Assembly: GCF_000264905.1 (NCBI RefSeq)
Contig: NW_006763147.1
Span: 284,272 to 348,271, forward strand
Direction: 5' to 3'
DNA length: 64,000 nucleotides
DNA from: Stereum hirsutum FP-91666 SS1
Lineage: Eukaryota; Basidiomycota; Agaricomycetes; Russulales; Stereaceae
The notes beneath the pieces are model-generated. The model was given only the letters and a program-made list of their open reading frames with translations, was not told where the DNA came from and made no database searches. Shown here in pieces: positions 46,036-57,691 of this stretch. The translations under genes were made by a program, and so were the position numbers. The stretch's first letter is position 1. Each line of letters begins with the position of its first letter.

Positions 46036-48961
46036 TCAAGCCTTGGCAGCAGCATCCGACTCCGGGATATACGAAACTGTGGGTATCCCAGGCTCTACTG
46101 TCCCACAGTATGGCATGTAGACTACGTCATTCTGCGAAGGATCAGGAATACCATGCCTAAGCAAGTATCGAAGCATTAGTTTAGTAGAACGAGAGCTGAG
46201 GAAGAATCGTGCCCTCACTCAGATCTAACATGCTCCACGGCGCTCTGTCTATTCCACGATGTGTTGATATATTCTTGTATGTTCAATTCCCCAGGCGAGT
46301 GACGATACAAGATCGGTTTGCGCAATACACAGTGCTGGCAGTGCCAGTAACACTCATTAGCGTGGGGTGCGTTTGCGATCGATCCTTCCCGTTCCTTGAT
46401 CCCAATGGCTTCCGTGGGCGGGACCAGCTTCCATGCGGGAACTGCATGCGTAGACTTTGGGGCTCTCAGTTGGTGTCCGACCTGGGCAGAGTGAAGGACA
46501 TCAATCAAGTGACGAGATGGCTACGTTCGAGATGGGTATCACACGTACCGCGGACCTCCAGGTCTCTGCTTTCGTATCGCCCGCGCCGCAACAGCTGAGA
46601 CAAAAGAATCTATGGTTGACTGCATCGAAATCGACTGCAGTCGTCGTCTTCGGGTCTAATCCAGCCAGTTCCAGCATCTGCAGCACGGCTCCTGATCCAA
46701 GAGATGAAAACTCGAGGGGCAAGGGGCCCTTCCACGCATTACACATATCTCTCGCCACCAAGACCTTATGGATTTGGAAGATAGCCAGGGCAAGCTCCAA
46801 TGGCCCCAGGAAAGGACGCAGCTCGCCGTTAGATCGACCTTGACGAACGTCATCGACGGAGGAAGAGGTGAGGGTTGTGGGGATCATGGAAGCAGTGGGG
46901 GGCAAAGCGTCGCGATATTCCTCTGGCAACAGGGCGATATGGGCATCCCTCTTCTCTCGAATCCATGCTTCGACGGAGGACGGAAGGTTCGTCAGCGGAA
47001 GGTCAAAATCGGCGTCCAGGAGCTCAGTTTCTAAGTTTTGTTCGATGATCTCTGCGCACCAAGGAAGACGACAGGCTTGTTCCGGAGTGGGCAGGTAGAG
47101 CCACTCTGATGGAAGGATACGACTGCGATAGTCAGCATAGAGACATATGGCCTTTTTGATGCGAATGAAGCGCGTATGACTGAACCTGGCGTCCAAGCGT
47201 GCATCTCGCCGTTTCTGACAATAATCTTCTAGTCCGGGTCTGATCTGTTTCCAGCCTGGTAAACCGGAAATCGTCATGAGCGGTCATCCTCGATCAGATT
47301 TACATGTCAAGGAAGAGACGGAAGAAAGAGATGGTTACCGCGCTCTGTGAGTGGCTTAGTCGAATCAACTGCGCCGAGCTCTTCAAACCCATAGGAATCG
47401 ACATCCTCTCTGTCGTAACCTAAAGCGAGGAGGCGCGTCTGGATCCTAAATATCGTCCGATACGGTCAGATTCCTAGTCCAATACAGAAACAAAAGTTGA
47501 CTTACGCTTTGAATCGAGCATTTTTAGCTTCATACACTTCATTAATCCGGTAGGTCTCGAAGTCAGAATACCATTGGTCCAAGTCTTTGCAACCCTGTAT
47601 ATCTCGAACGTTAGTCAGGCAAGAGAAGATCAAATAAGCAGACGTTTACCTTCATGAAGAGCAAAGTCGCCTCGGCCGCTTCTGTGTCCAATTTAGTTAA
47701 CGCAGCCATCGCGCCGACTTTCCACATGTTAACATCTTTGAGAAGTTTTTCGCGGTGTTCCACCATGCTCTCGAGATCGCTTCTCCAAAAATACCTTTTC
47801 TTGTTCGGGGGGTGTCCTCGTCCCGATATTCCAACTTTGCGGTAATACACCCGTTAGTGTAATTTATCTTGGATGGAGAAGGTTGACGTACTGTGAGTGT
47901 AAGAGAGCAGCTTCAGAACGTCAGGGTCTGTGTCCGGATACTCTTCCTTGAAACGGCCTTCAAAAACGTAGCTAACATAGCGAAGAGGGCAACAACACTC
48001 AATATTAGCGACCTATTCATCGATGGTAAAAAAGAAAGCTTTACTTCGATTTCTTGCAGGCTATGCAAAGACGGCGTTTGAAGCACCATTCAACACTGTG
48101 AGCGTTTTTGGTGTTGCATTCCTGGCTCATGAGATAGTCGTTACTAAGATGGTCATACACAACATGAAGAGAAGAAACCTACGGTGCAAGCCCGTACAAA
48201 AGCTAAAGCTGCCCATTCTGGTTCTGAGAACTCGATTGGAAGATCCCAATGAAGGTTCGCTTGATGTAGAGATCGCCTTGCAAATCTCCACACGCTGATA
48301 CTGCTACGAGACATCAGGATCTCACGCAGGCCTTTGCTCGTTCGAGCGAGACTGAGGAGATCAGCTGGCGACAAGAGCATGCAGACCTGCGGCCAGAGCA
48401 TGTTCAGGTCAGTTCGAGTCTGCTCGATATCAAGCATCCATAGAGCGTGCATACCTCGTAGAAGATGTCCAGGGGCATGGTCAGCATATTCTGCAGTTTC
48501 CCTCTATTACCACGAAGCTTCGTCTTCGTACCATTCGTAGCTGGCTTCACCGCTGTATCCTTTCTCTTGCGGGTGGCCTTGCTCTTTGAAGAAGGCTCCA
48601 CTTTATGACGCTTCGCGGGACGTTTGCCTGTAGTGGAACAAAGGCAGACGTTAGCCTGAGCTGCATGCACTTCCTGCACCGCCGGTCCTAGCTAAGGCGA
48701 AAACGCACCAGAAGCAGCATAATCGTCCTCATCATCTTGTTCTTCACCGTATTCTCCTTCTTCATCTGAGTCGTCTACAAAACCCTCACTGTCCTTGGAC
48801 GCTTTGGCTTTGGTGCTAGCCCGCGCTCTCTTGCCAGTGAAGACCTGTGGCCCCTCTAAATTATTCAGGTCGCCATCAGCTTCATCATCATTGTCAGTAG
48901 AGCCGACAGGATTACGAGGAGGTGGCAAGTTGCCAGTTCGCCGACGTGTTACCGCAGGCAT
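46036..48961 (-). CDS. F-box / Cys-module protein, paralog C
   Basis: The start at 48961 gives MPAVTRRRTGNLPPPRNPVG, then an acidic run (DDSDEEGEYGEEQDDEDDY) and basic GKRPAKRHKVEPSSKSKATR. The F-box is LTMPLDIFYEVCMLLSPADL with LSLARTSKGLREILMSRSS. The Cys motif is ECNTKNAHSVEWCFKRRLCIAC. The coiled linker includes MVEHREKLLKDVNMWKVGAM. Then come ILPSEWLYLPTPEQACRLPW, module 1 FFCLSCCGAGDTKAETWRSAVGHQ and module 2 WHCQHC...WNRQSAVEHVRS. It ends IPDPSQNDVVYMP...SDAAAKA at 46036. It is closest to paralog D, which lies directly upstream on the same strand, and it stops before the region that forms D's third module. Confidence 0.83.
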
Positions 48962-49424
48962 TATGTAGTAGGAATGAGGACGAGGTGGTTGAGAGCAAGT
49001 TAAAAGACACGCTTCCGAGTCCGTTCGACACGCGTGGACAAACAACGCGTAAACAAAGGCGCCACAATTTAGGAGACGTGGCGGGGCATGACTGCGGAAG
49101 TGTGGCCCACCACTCTCTTTACAATTTCGTTTTTTGCATCGTCCGAGGTCTCTATGCCACTAGGTCCAGTCGACGCTCACGTAGAGAGCATAGGGTAGCA
49201 CAGAAATATGATGGATTAGACAGAGGCGTAGTTCGTAAGATGGTGATGGGTTTTTTTTTGGTAAGCAAGAAATATCCAAAAAATCATGAGACGAATTAGA
49301 GGCAGAAGATGCGTGGCTAGTACAATAGTGAGGGGAACGAGAAGCGTCCAAGAAACAAAGACGGAGCGTGTGATGTCCAAGCCAAGTAATAGACCGTCAT
49401 ACCAGCAGACGTCATCGGCCACAC
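48962..49424. other. Intergenic between tandem F-box paralogs C and D
   Basis: 463 bp holding the C promoter blocks (annotated separately) and the 3' flank of D. No gene is supported; the open frames here are short and overlap on both strands. Confidence 0.5.
49044..49111 (-). promoter_or_regulatory. Promoter blocks shared by F-box paralogs C and D
   Basis: Upstream of paralog C, three blocks occur in plus-strand order: AACGCGTAAA (49044-49053), AAAGGCGCCAC (49055-49065) and GTGGCCCACC (49102-49111). The same three blocks in the same order lie upstream of D. They sit 80-150 nt before the start codon. They may be conserved transcription-factor sites or simply remnants of the duplicated promoter. 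Confidence 0.5.
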
Positions 49425-52400
49425 TCAAGTATTTGGCTGAACATGAATCTCGAAATCCACTGCGATCTTCGGATCTGTGACCTTGTGCCTGTAGACAGAG
49501 AAGTAAGAAACAGGTCCTCCACGGCCTCCGGTGGCAGACGCGAACGATTCGATATGAAAGGAGACAACTTACACAGCCTTGATATGGTCCATAACACCAC
49601 GTTCTACGAAAAGTCTCGGGTTCTTCGAGGGTTGGCAATGCTTGCATGCAAAGTTTTGTCCCTTCTTCGTCTTCGCGGAGACTGTAGGGGGAGGGGACGC
49701 CCCGATAATATACGTAACGATGGGCTTTCCGGGGTCGGGACACCCAGGTGGTGGGATATAGACCACATCGGCATCCGAAGGATTAGGGATATTGTGTCTA
49801 AACAAGCGTCGTGAAGATGTTAGCATATTAGGTCGATGGGAAGAACGTCGGGTGAACAGAAAACACGCACGTCGCCTGGACGTGACTGATCGCACCCTGC
49901 CTGTTCCATGAAACGTCGATGTATTCTTTCGCGTTCAAGGGGTCGTTACGCCACATATAATGATAGCTCTCTTGACGCGGCCCACAATGCTGGCAGTGCC
50001 AGTGGTTGTGGCTAGCATGGGGTGCGCTAGAGAGAAGTCGCTCTCGCATTCTGATGCTGACAGCTTCCGTGGGCTGAACCAGCTGCCACGCAGGAACCAC
50101 ATGCGTCGTCTCTGGAGCAGTGAATTGGTGCTCGACCTAAACGGTGCAATGCGCGTCTGTCAGACAGAGCTGACAAAAGTCCACTATAGAGAGCTTGACA
50201 GGAAGGCACGTACAGCTGATCTCCAGGTCTCCGCTTTGATACTACCCCAGGACTCCCTGTTTGCGCGATAACAATTCAGACACAGGAAGCGGTGGTCCTT
50301 GGCGTCGAGGTCGGCTGCAGTCGTCGACTTTGGGTCCAATCCAGCCAACGTCATCATCTGCACAGCAGCTTCTGAGCCACAAGCCGAGAACTCGATAGAC
50401 AGTGCCTCCTCTTTCCATGTATGGCACGCCTCCTTCGCCACCAACAGGTTCGTACCGTTCGGAACCCTGAAGACAGCCCGAGCCAATTCCAGAGGACCCA
50501 GGAACGGACACAAGTTCCCGCGAGACCTGCCTTGTCGAACATCGCTGACGGATGGAGACGTAAGCGAGGTGGGGATCATGGGGGCGGAGGAAGGCATGGC
50601 GCCACGATATTCCTCCGGCAACATCGCAATGCAGTGATCCCTTTTCTCTCTAACCCAGGCTTCGACTGATGAGGCGAGGTTCGTGAGAGGAACGTCGAAG
50701 TCGGACTCGACCAACGTGGTTTTGAAGTCGCGTTCGATGATCTCCGCGCACCAAGGGAGCTTGGTGGCCTGTTCCGGGGTAGGTAGATAAAACCACTCCG
50801 AGGGAAGAATAGTGCGGCGATATTCGGCGTAGAGACATTTGGCTTTCCTAGTGCGCTCTTCGCGCGCATGGCGGCGTTCGCTCTCCCAACGGTCATCCCT
50901 TTCTTTCGTACAATACTTCTCTAGTCCAGGTCTGATTGTATTCCAACCTGGAAAAGGTAAACGATCATGAGTGATCACATTCTCGACGAGCTCACACGGC
51001 AGAGAGGGAAAAAACCGCTTACCACGATCCGTAAGCGGCTTGCTTGAATTGACCGCGCTGAGGTTTTTGAAAGTCCAGCAGGACATATCCCTTCTTTCGT
51101 AACCCAAAGCGAGAAGGCGGTTCACGATACTGCAATCGTTTCGCAAGGTCAGAGATCGAGAACCCCGTAACACGAAGGCCAACTTACGCTTCATATCGAG
51201 CCGTTTTTGCGTCGGTCGACTGAGCCGCACGGTTCCTATCAAACTCGTCATACCATGTTTCCAAGACGTCACAACTCTGTACGACAGGGATATTAGTTGT
51301 ATGATATATTGAGTCAAAAAGATCAGAGGACCAACCTTCATAAGAGACTTCACAGCTTTAAGCTTGACTGTGTCGAACTCGGTCAACGCAGCCTTCGCGC
51401 CCGTTTTACCCATCATGAAATTTTTGAGCAGTTTTCCGCGCTGCATAACAAGGACTCGGAGCTCGTCATGCCAAAAGTACCTCTTTCCAGAAGCTAAACC
51501 ATGTGCCCACGCTCCCGCTTTCGTATAACATGACCGTAAGTCTAATCAATCTAACGAGTAGGGAGCATACACGTACTGTGTGTGTAAGGGAGCAGCTCGA
51601 GGACGGCAGGGTCTGCATCAGGATAAGTGCTCTTGAGTTTACCTTCGTAGAAAAGGCTAATACCGAAAAAAGTGACAATTCAAGGATTAGAACCAGAGCG
51701 AGAGAAGTCGAATGACATTTCGTCAACTGACTTATGTTTCCTGCAGGATGTGCAAAGACGCCGTTTGAAGGCCCAGTCAACTATTTGCGCGTTTTTGGTG
51801 TCACATCCCTAGTATAACGCGTCTGTTATCGAGGTGGACGTACACGACATTGGGCTGAAGACGTGTGCGGAAGGTAAGACTTACGGTACAAGCACGGACA
51901 AAGACCAGTGCCGCCCATGCTGGTTCTGAAAATTCGCGGGGCAGCTCGAGAGGGACAAGATCTCCGAGAGATTGCCTCGCAGACTTCCACACAGTGATGC
52001 TGCTACGAGACATCAGGATCTCACGCAGGCCCTTGCTCGTTCGAGCAAGACTGAGGAGATCAGCCGGCGACAGCAGCTTACAGACCTATATTCACAGCAT
52101 ATGAAGTCATTTCGCCTAATGTGGACCGTGCAAAGAACATCCATACCTCGTAAAATATGTCCAAAGGCATGCTCAGCATGTCCCGCAACTTCCCCCTGTT
52201 CCCGCGAAGTTTACCGCTATTGGCTTTGGCGCCGGCTGGCTTCGTCTTCGCAGACGCAGAAGCAGATGTTGTTGGCGTCTTTGTCTGGCGCGTGACCTTG
52301 GCCTTCGAAGGTTCTACTTTCCGGCGCTTCGTAGGTCTTTTACCTGCAATGCAGACGGACATAACTCAGTATGGTTCAACAGCCCATCTAGCCAATGCAA

Positions 52401-52688
52401 CACAGTTTTCTGCAAAAATGAAGACGTACCAGACGCATTGTATTCCTCATCATATTTTATTCCTTCTTCCTTCTCCTCTTCATCCTCGAAGTCTTCGCTG
52501 CCCTGAGGGTCATCCGCCTTGACAGCCTTCCTGACCGCTGCTTCCCGAGTTGTCGCGGTCTGCAATGGCTCATCCAGATCGCTCAGGGCCCCGTCCATAA
52601 AGTCGTCCTCATCTTCGTGGGAAGCAAACGAGACAGGATTACGAGGCGGAGGAAGTTTTCCACTCTGTCGACGTGTTGTAGGGGCCAT
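49425..52688 (-). CDS. F-box / Cys-module protein, paralog D, with a third C-terminal module
   Basis: The start at 52688 gives MAPTTRRQSGKLPPPRNPVS, an acidic run, and GKRPTKRRKVEPSKAKVTRQ. Exons 1 and 2 are 52688-52430 and 52343-52147. The F-box is LSMPLDIFYEVCKLLSPADL with LSLARTSKGLREILMSRSS. The Cys motif is GCDTKNAQIVDWAFKRRLCTSC. The middle has ILPSEWFYLPTPEQATKLPW. Module 1 is FLCLNCYRANRESW...TWRSAVEHQ; module 2 is WHCQHC...WNRQGAISHVQATHNI. Unlike the others it continues past DVVYIPPPGC to FACKHCQPSK...GVMDHIKAVHK, a third C-x2-C...H-x4-H unit. The last intron joins KAV-HKVTDPK, and the stop is at 49425. Same strand as and adjacent to C, which suggests a tandem duplicate. Confidence 0.83.
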
Positions 52689-53356
52689 GAGACAGGATGG
52701 TCAAGAAACAAAGCGAGCAGAGTCGCGTCGCGACTCGAAGGTCACCGCACGGAGAACGCGTAAATAAGCGTAAATATTCAATAAAGGCGCCACGTGGGGT
52801 ATTCAGTGTGGCCCACCGACTGCGAGTGGCACGGCCTCCGCTGCCATAATTTGGTCTTGAACCTTGCTTGAATCACCGGTAATTCCGTCTTTCTGTCACG
52901 ACTGCGTCTAGGGATATCGGAATGCATCCTAGTCGGGCATGCATAAAATGTGTTTCGAACGTCTTGATCTTCGTCGTGCTACCTGGTAACCTGCTCCCAC
53001 TTCGAGAGATTGCGGGCACATTAATGCAACATTAAAGTGGCGACGACCACACCGGGGCCCGGGCTATGGAGTCACTTAACGGCGTAAGTATGCGGTGTTG
53101 GTTAACGTTGGTTCACACCATTGGACCACGCACTTGCCTCGTGTACGGTGGTTGTATTCTTGTGGCGCACCCTCTGCCCATGTAAGTATATCTACGATGT
53201 TGGGTCGTTTGATTAGCTCTATGCCCTCTCAAGTAAAGTAGACTTTTCCTTACCCGTAAATTTCGAACACATTCTCCCCTATTGTTTGCTCGTACTAAAC
53301 CATAATCACTGCGATACAACAGGACTTCAAGGACTCTGAGCAGTCAAGAATTCGCA
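52689..53356. other. Divergent intergenic region, paralog D / BTB gene
   Basis: 0.67 kb between the paralog D and BTB starts. It holds the D promoter blocks (annotated separately). No gene is supported. Confidence 0.45.
52755..52816 (-). promoter_or_regulatory. Promoter blocks upstream of F-box paralog D
   Basis: AACGCGTAAA (52755-52764), AAAGGCGCCAC (52783-52793) and GTGGCCCACC (52807-52816), in the order seen upstream of C, 70-130 nt before the D start codon. A shortened GGGCCAC block also precedes paralogs A (23316) and B (42551). Confidence 0.5.
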
Positions 53357-54431
53357 ATGGTTCGCGGTGTTACCCTCATTTCACCGTATACTAGCCGTTA
53401 ACACCTCTCACACATAGCCCGTTCTGAACACGTTAGAGCCCTCGACACCCACTAATATACTCAGATCGCCACCTCCCTCAAGCTTCACAGACGCTGCACC
53501 CCCTTTCGACGATCGTGATGCCGACGTCGTCCTTCGGTCGGGCGATCACGTAGACTTCCGTGTCTACGGAATCATACTGTCGCTAGCATCTCCAGTGTTC
53601 AAGACCATGTTCACCCTCCCAACCCCGAGCCGCTCGTCCACCACCGCCCGTCAGAACGACGACGACCACAGAGACGGTTTACCCATCGTGCCGCTCTCCG
53701 AAGACGCAGATATCCTTGATCCCATCCTCCGCGCATGCTACCCCGGTGCCGGGCCACATATCGATCATCTCGGTACCCTCCATCGCGCTTTGGTAGCATC
53801 AGAGAAATACCAGATCGTGGCGCTGTGCCCATGGGCGGAGCTTGTCCTCACATCCCACCTCAACACGTCGCCCGTGGAGGTATACGCACTCTCGTGCAGT
53901 TTCGGGTATCCACACCTCATCCCCACTGCCGCAAAGGCTGCACTCGCCATCAAGTTCGACGACCTCATCGCTAGTTCCACGACAGCTCTCCGCTCTATGG
54001 ATAATATTCACTTCCGACGTCTCCTCCAGTACCATCGCAAGTGCGGCGAGGCCGCCAGCCGGGTAGCCATCACACGCTCATGCCTGGAAGTCAGCAATTA
54101 TATGGTGGACGGCGTACGGGTTTGTGAGTGTCAGGAGAAGGTACCCGAGCACTATGATCCAGAGTCAGCGACAAAGTCTAACAGGGAGTTGTGGGCACCG
54201 CCGCTGGTGTGGGAATACCTGGAACGAGCTGCATATGCGTTGAAAGAGCGCCCAATTCCGAACCTCGTCCTCGACTCACAGATACTTCCTGATAATCCAG
54301 TCAGAGGATGTGGCCGTTGCCACATCTGGCGAACAGCTGCCTTAAATAGGCTTGCCAGTCGTTTCTATAGGCTCGTGCGCGAGGCTATAGACCAAGTAGT
54401 CAGTAATTCTTCCAGTCTATCATACAACTAG
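53357..54431 (+). CDS. BTB/POZ-domain protein
   Basis: Exon 2 runs from 53465 and reads SPPPSSFTDAAPPFDDRDAD, then the BTB core: ADVVLRSGDHVDFRVYGIIL, SLASPVFKTMF, LPIVPLSEDADILDPILRAC, EKYQIVALCPWAELVLTSHL. The C-terminal half is alpha-helical (KAALAIKFDDLIASSTTALR, FRRLLQYHRKCGEAASRVAI) and ends VVSNSSSLSYN at 54431. I joined a short first exon, MVRGVTLISP (53357-53385), through a 79-nt intron; that exon is inferred. Agaricomycetes carry many BTB proteins of this layout. BTB proteins can act as Cullin-3 substrate adaptors, which is inference here. Confidence 0.82.
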
Positions 54432-55095
54432 CGCTAATCACATCAGTTTGCGCATTGGTAGGATCTTCCGGCATTCACCTGATTCAGATATTGTTGTCGT
54501 AGGAGATGTGTGCATTTGTTCCTTCTATGTTCGCATGACTCGAAGCGGGAATTGAGACTCGACATCGACGAGAGACCGGCTGAAGGAGACGAGGCTACAG
54601 CGAGATTGACATAGGCCGTGTAGGGCGCACGAAAGAAAGGGTGGGCAAGAAGCAAGTCAATGTAGTGTATTGTTCGGATCTGTGAAGGAAATTGAGAGTA
54701 AATAGTCCAAGGGGAGTCCAGAAAATGTGGTGATTGATGTGAGGCATAGATACACTTCATCATTTCTTCAACTTGTACCCGAATAGGCACCATCACAAGC
54801 TGAAAAGTGTTTGCATTCTAGAGACGAGTCATCTCGTCGCACGGGGCCCGTGCGATGAGCTGGGCATTAGCAAAATGCGACCGGATGTGGGTTCAAATTC
54901 GACTAGCGTAGGTTGTATAACTTTTCCAGCCCGATTGTAAGTCGTTCACAAGACTGGTAGAGCACAGAATGGAACACCCGCTGATTCGTACAATGTGATT
55001 GATAGCTTTAAACACGCTTGGTGCACTGAGCTCCGAAACCACAAAGAGCATATTGGAGAGCATACCTTCTATCCGATGGATCCATGTACCCGAAA
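54432..55095. other. Convergent intergenic region with overlapping hairpins
   Basis: Two overlapping hairpins: GACGAG/CTCGTC (54823-54838), and a 13-bp stem CTCGTCGCACGGG with CCCGTGCGATGAG around a single G (54833-54859). Just beyond lies a tRNA-like GGTTCAAAT (54889), but no cloverleaf fits. No gene is supported. Confidence 0.5.
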
Positions 55096-56231
55096 CTACT
55101 TCGCCTTCCGCTCGATAGCCTCCTTCGCGTCCTTCACGAACTCGTCTAACACCTCCTTATCATCTCCCTGCCCGTTCATAGCCTTCTCAATCCTCTCATA
55201 CACACATGCCATACCTTCATGTATGTGATCCATTCCATCCCACGCTGGCGATCCTCCATCAGCTGTGCCAGCCGGATCCCTCACGAATTCGGAGATTTCC
55301 CTCATCTCGCCTACCCAGCGATATGCTTTCGGAAGCATGTCGGGTATGCTCCGTGTCATACGTTGAAGAAGCTGAGGCTGTGATGCATTCAACTCGTTTA
55401 GAAGAAAGTTGGATGTCGTTGGCGAGGATGCATGTGCGGCTATGGAGAGTGAGGCAGAGGTAGTGGTGTCAGGAGAGATATTTAATGAGACAATACTCCA
55501 GTGAAGCTAAGGCTCGGTGCAATAGTGGAAGTGTCTCATAAAGTGAGTAGAAGTAGATACTCACAGAGAATCATGGTGGCAAACAGGCCGGTGATACCCT
55601 TCGTTATACCCTACACGCGACGCCACATCAATATTTCGCCACTCGACGCCATGACTGAGAAGAGACGCACCGCATAACTCATCTTCAACGCACTAGCATC
55701 TCCGATACCTGCACCCTCTCCCCTCATCCCCGTGATCTTCATCCCGAACTCCCCTAGCCCTTCGAAACTCACCAATGCCTTCAGATCGTCCGATGATGCG
55801 TAGAATGTCGGGTCGTACCCTTCTCTCGGTGGCCCGCCAATGATTCCCGCGTCCACAAACCTTATACCTCGAACACCTTCAAAGCTCTTAGCTATTCGTT
55901 TCACCGTTTGCGGACTGACCGCATTGCAGTCTACATAGATTCTCTCCTCCCCTCCGTCTACTTCGGTTGTATTCACATTGTACGCACGGATGTAATCCTG
56001 TGCGAGCGTCTCCGCCTGGCTAGGCGGCAGTATACTGAGGAAGATTGAGGCTTGTCTTGGTATATCGGCGAAGGGTATGTCTTTCATTCCAGCTTCGAGC
56101 GCACGTTTACGTGTGGATGGTGAGCGATCATTCAATGAAGTAAGAACTGTGATGCCGTGGGAGGTGAGGCGGGACGCGACGGCACTACCCATGGAGCCAG
56201 CAGCAAAAATAGCTACTGTCTGTAATGCCAT
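55096..56231 (-). CDS. 6-phosphogluconate dehydrogenase-like NAD(P) oxidoreductase
   Basis: The start at 56231 gives MALQTVAIFAAGSMGSAVAS, the Rossmann GxGxMG-type motif with Ala at its first Gly (FAAGSMG). Then come PRQASIFLSILPPSQAETLA, RIYVDCNAVSPQTVKRIAKS and VDAGIIGGPPREGYDPTFYA. The C-terminal helical part includes GIGDASALKMSYA, NFLLNELNASQPQLLQRMTR and MLPKAYRWVGEM, ending DAKEAIERKAK at 55096. It fits the 6PGDH/beta-hydroxyacid dehydrogenase superfamily with a DUF1932-like C-terminus. The substrate is not predictable. Three exons with short introns, no break seen. Confidence 0.87.
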
Positions 56232-57691
56232 TTCAGCTATAAGACAGCAGGGCAGAATATGTCGACAAAGGTATGTGGTGGCTGAGGATAGGACAGTCGA
56301 AGGGAACTTAGAAAGAGGGCCACAGTCGTGGTGGCCGTGAAAGTACTCTCCGGAAAGATCCGGGACGCGAAGCTTTGCCAATTTCAATTTGTTTTTCCCG
56401 CTCGTTTTCTCTCCAAACCCTTTCTCACCCTCGGTCTTTTTCCAGTTCACAGCTGCACAGAGGATAATTCTCTGTCCCTCGACGCTAGAAATTTACCGAG
56501 GCACCAGTGGTAGCACTTTACATGTTCGACACCGATAACTTGCCGGTCTGATCGCGTTGGGGTCCACACCATTCAAGTCGCATCCAGGGTAGCTGCAGCC
56601 TCTCGGACGAACTGGCATTGATTCTAGTGCTTGTTTCAGACAGTCAAGTCAGATCAGTGGCATAGACCAAACGGGATATAGTGATCCTGTGGGTGAGACT
56701 AGGAAGCGATGCGATGGTGAGGGGACAGGTCTCTGTGTACAATGAAGAGTGAGAGCCCGGTGATGCGTGATTAGAGGCGGGAAAATGAGAACACCACGGT
56801 GAAGAACGGTCCAAAGTCTTGGTTAGGTTTGTGCGAATGTAGTCCACCTACACTTTCTGGTAAATTCTGTCGAACTCTCGTCGTTTGAGTGACCTACACT
56901 AACAAATTTAACTCTTCTTCTGTCTCGTGTCGTCCTAGATCGCTGTTTCCTGACTAGCATCGACTTGTTCGCATAAAGATGTGAAACGACAGAAATCTTG
57001 TGGTAAACTCATCTGCTGTACGGTCAAACACTCTGCCAAACTGTGGAGATGTCTCATATCTTGTTTCAGCGTTCTGAGAACAAACTCGGGAGAACCCAGG
57101 GCTATTCGACTGGTGGCTCGTAGATATCGCAGTCACTCCTGCCCCTCTCATGCTTCTATTCGCCGAGGAAACCTTGTCCCATCCGGAGACGTCTCTTATG
57201 ATATACCAGTACTGTTGTCTCTGACTGTGACCTCTCCTCAACGGCTTCAGATTTCTGTGCAACATAGAAATAATACCTCTGGCCCGACGTGATCCTTGCT
57301 CAGTGCGCTCTAATCAAGCTGCTGCGCGTGCAGGCTATGTATATTCCGTCCGTGGGTGTGGTCACAATAACACCTCGTCAGGCGGGAGTCGGGAAATGGT
57401 TGTTACTCCTCGAGAGCGACGCTCCGAGAGCCGATGCTCATGCATAGTCTTCTGAACACTACGAAGTGTGTCATCAGCTGACGCCCAAGGGAATAGATCT
57501 ATGTCTGTCGCTTTATACTGCACACGCAGGCTAGATTTCTCGCTGTCTTGCTGCTTTTATGTCAATCTTCGTTGAGTCCTCTTTAACCTCTTGCCTCTAC
57601 GTTTAGATTTCATCTGACTTCTCAGACACCATCTTGTGCCTGATTATCTCCATCCAATTGTTCTACCTGCCCTGTCGAGTCTCTACCATTG
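56232..57691. other. Divergent intergenic region, no gene seen
   Basis: 1.46 kb of sequence with short overlapping open frames (for example 56981-57292) and no recognisable domain, repeat or RNA gene. Confidence 0.45.

Noticed and set aside
45794..46039. Possible remnant of a third Cys module downstream of the paralog C stop
   Set aside because: The frame has scattered Cys and His residues but not the spacing of D's third module, so homology cannot be shown by eye.
54833..54915. tRNA-like sequence with GGTTCAAAT and a small stem GCATT/AATGC
   Set aside because: The T-stem has a mismatch, the anticodon-like loop has five bases instead of seven, and no 7-bp acceptor stem pairs.
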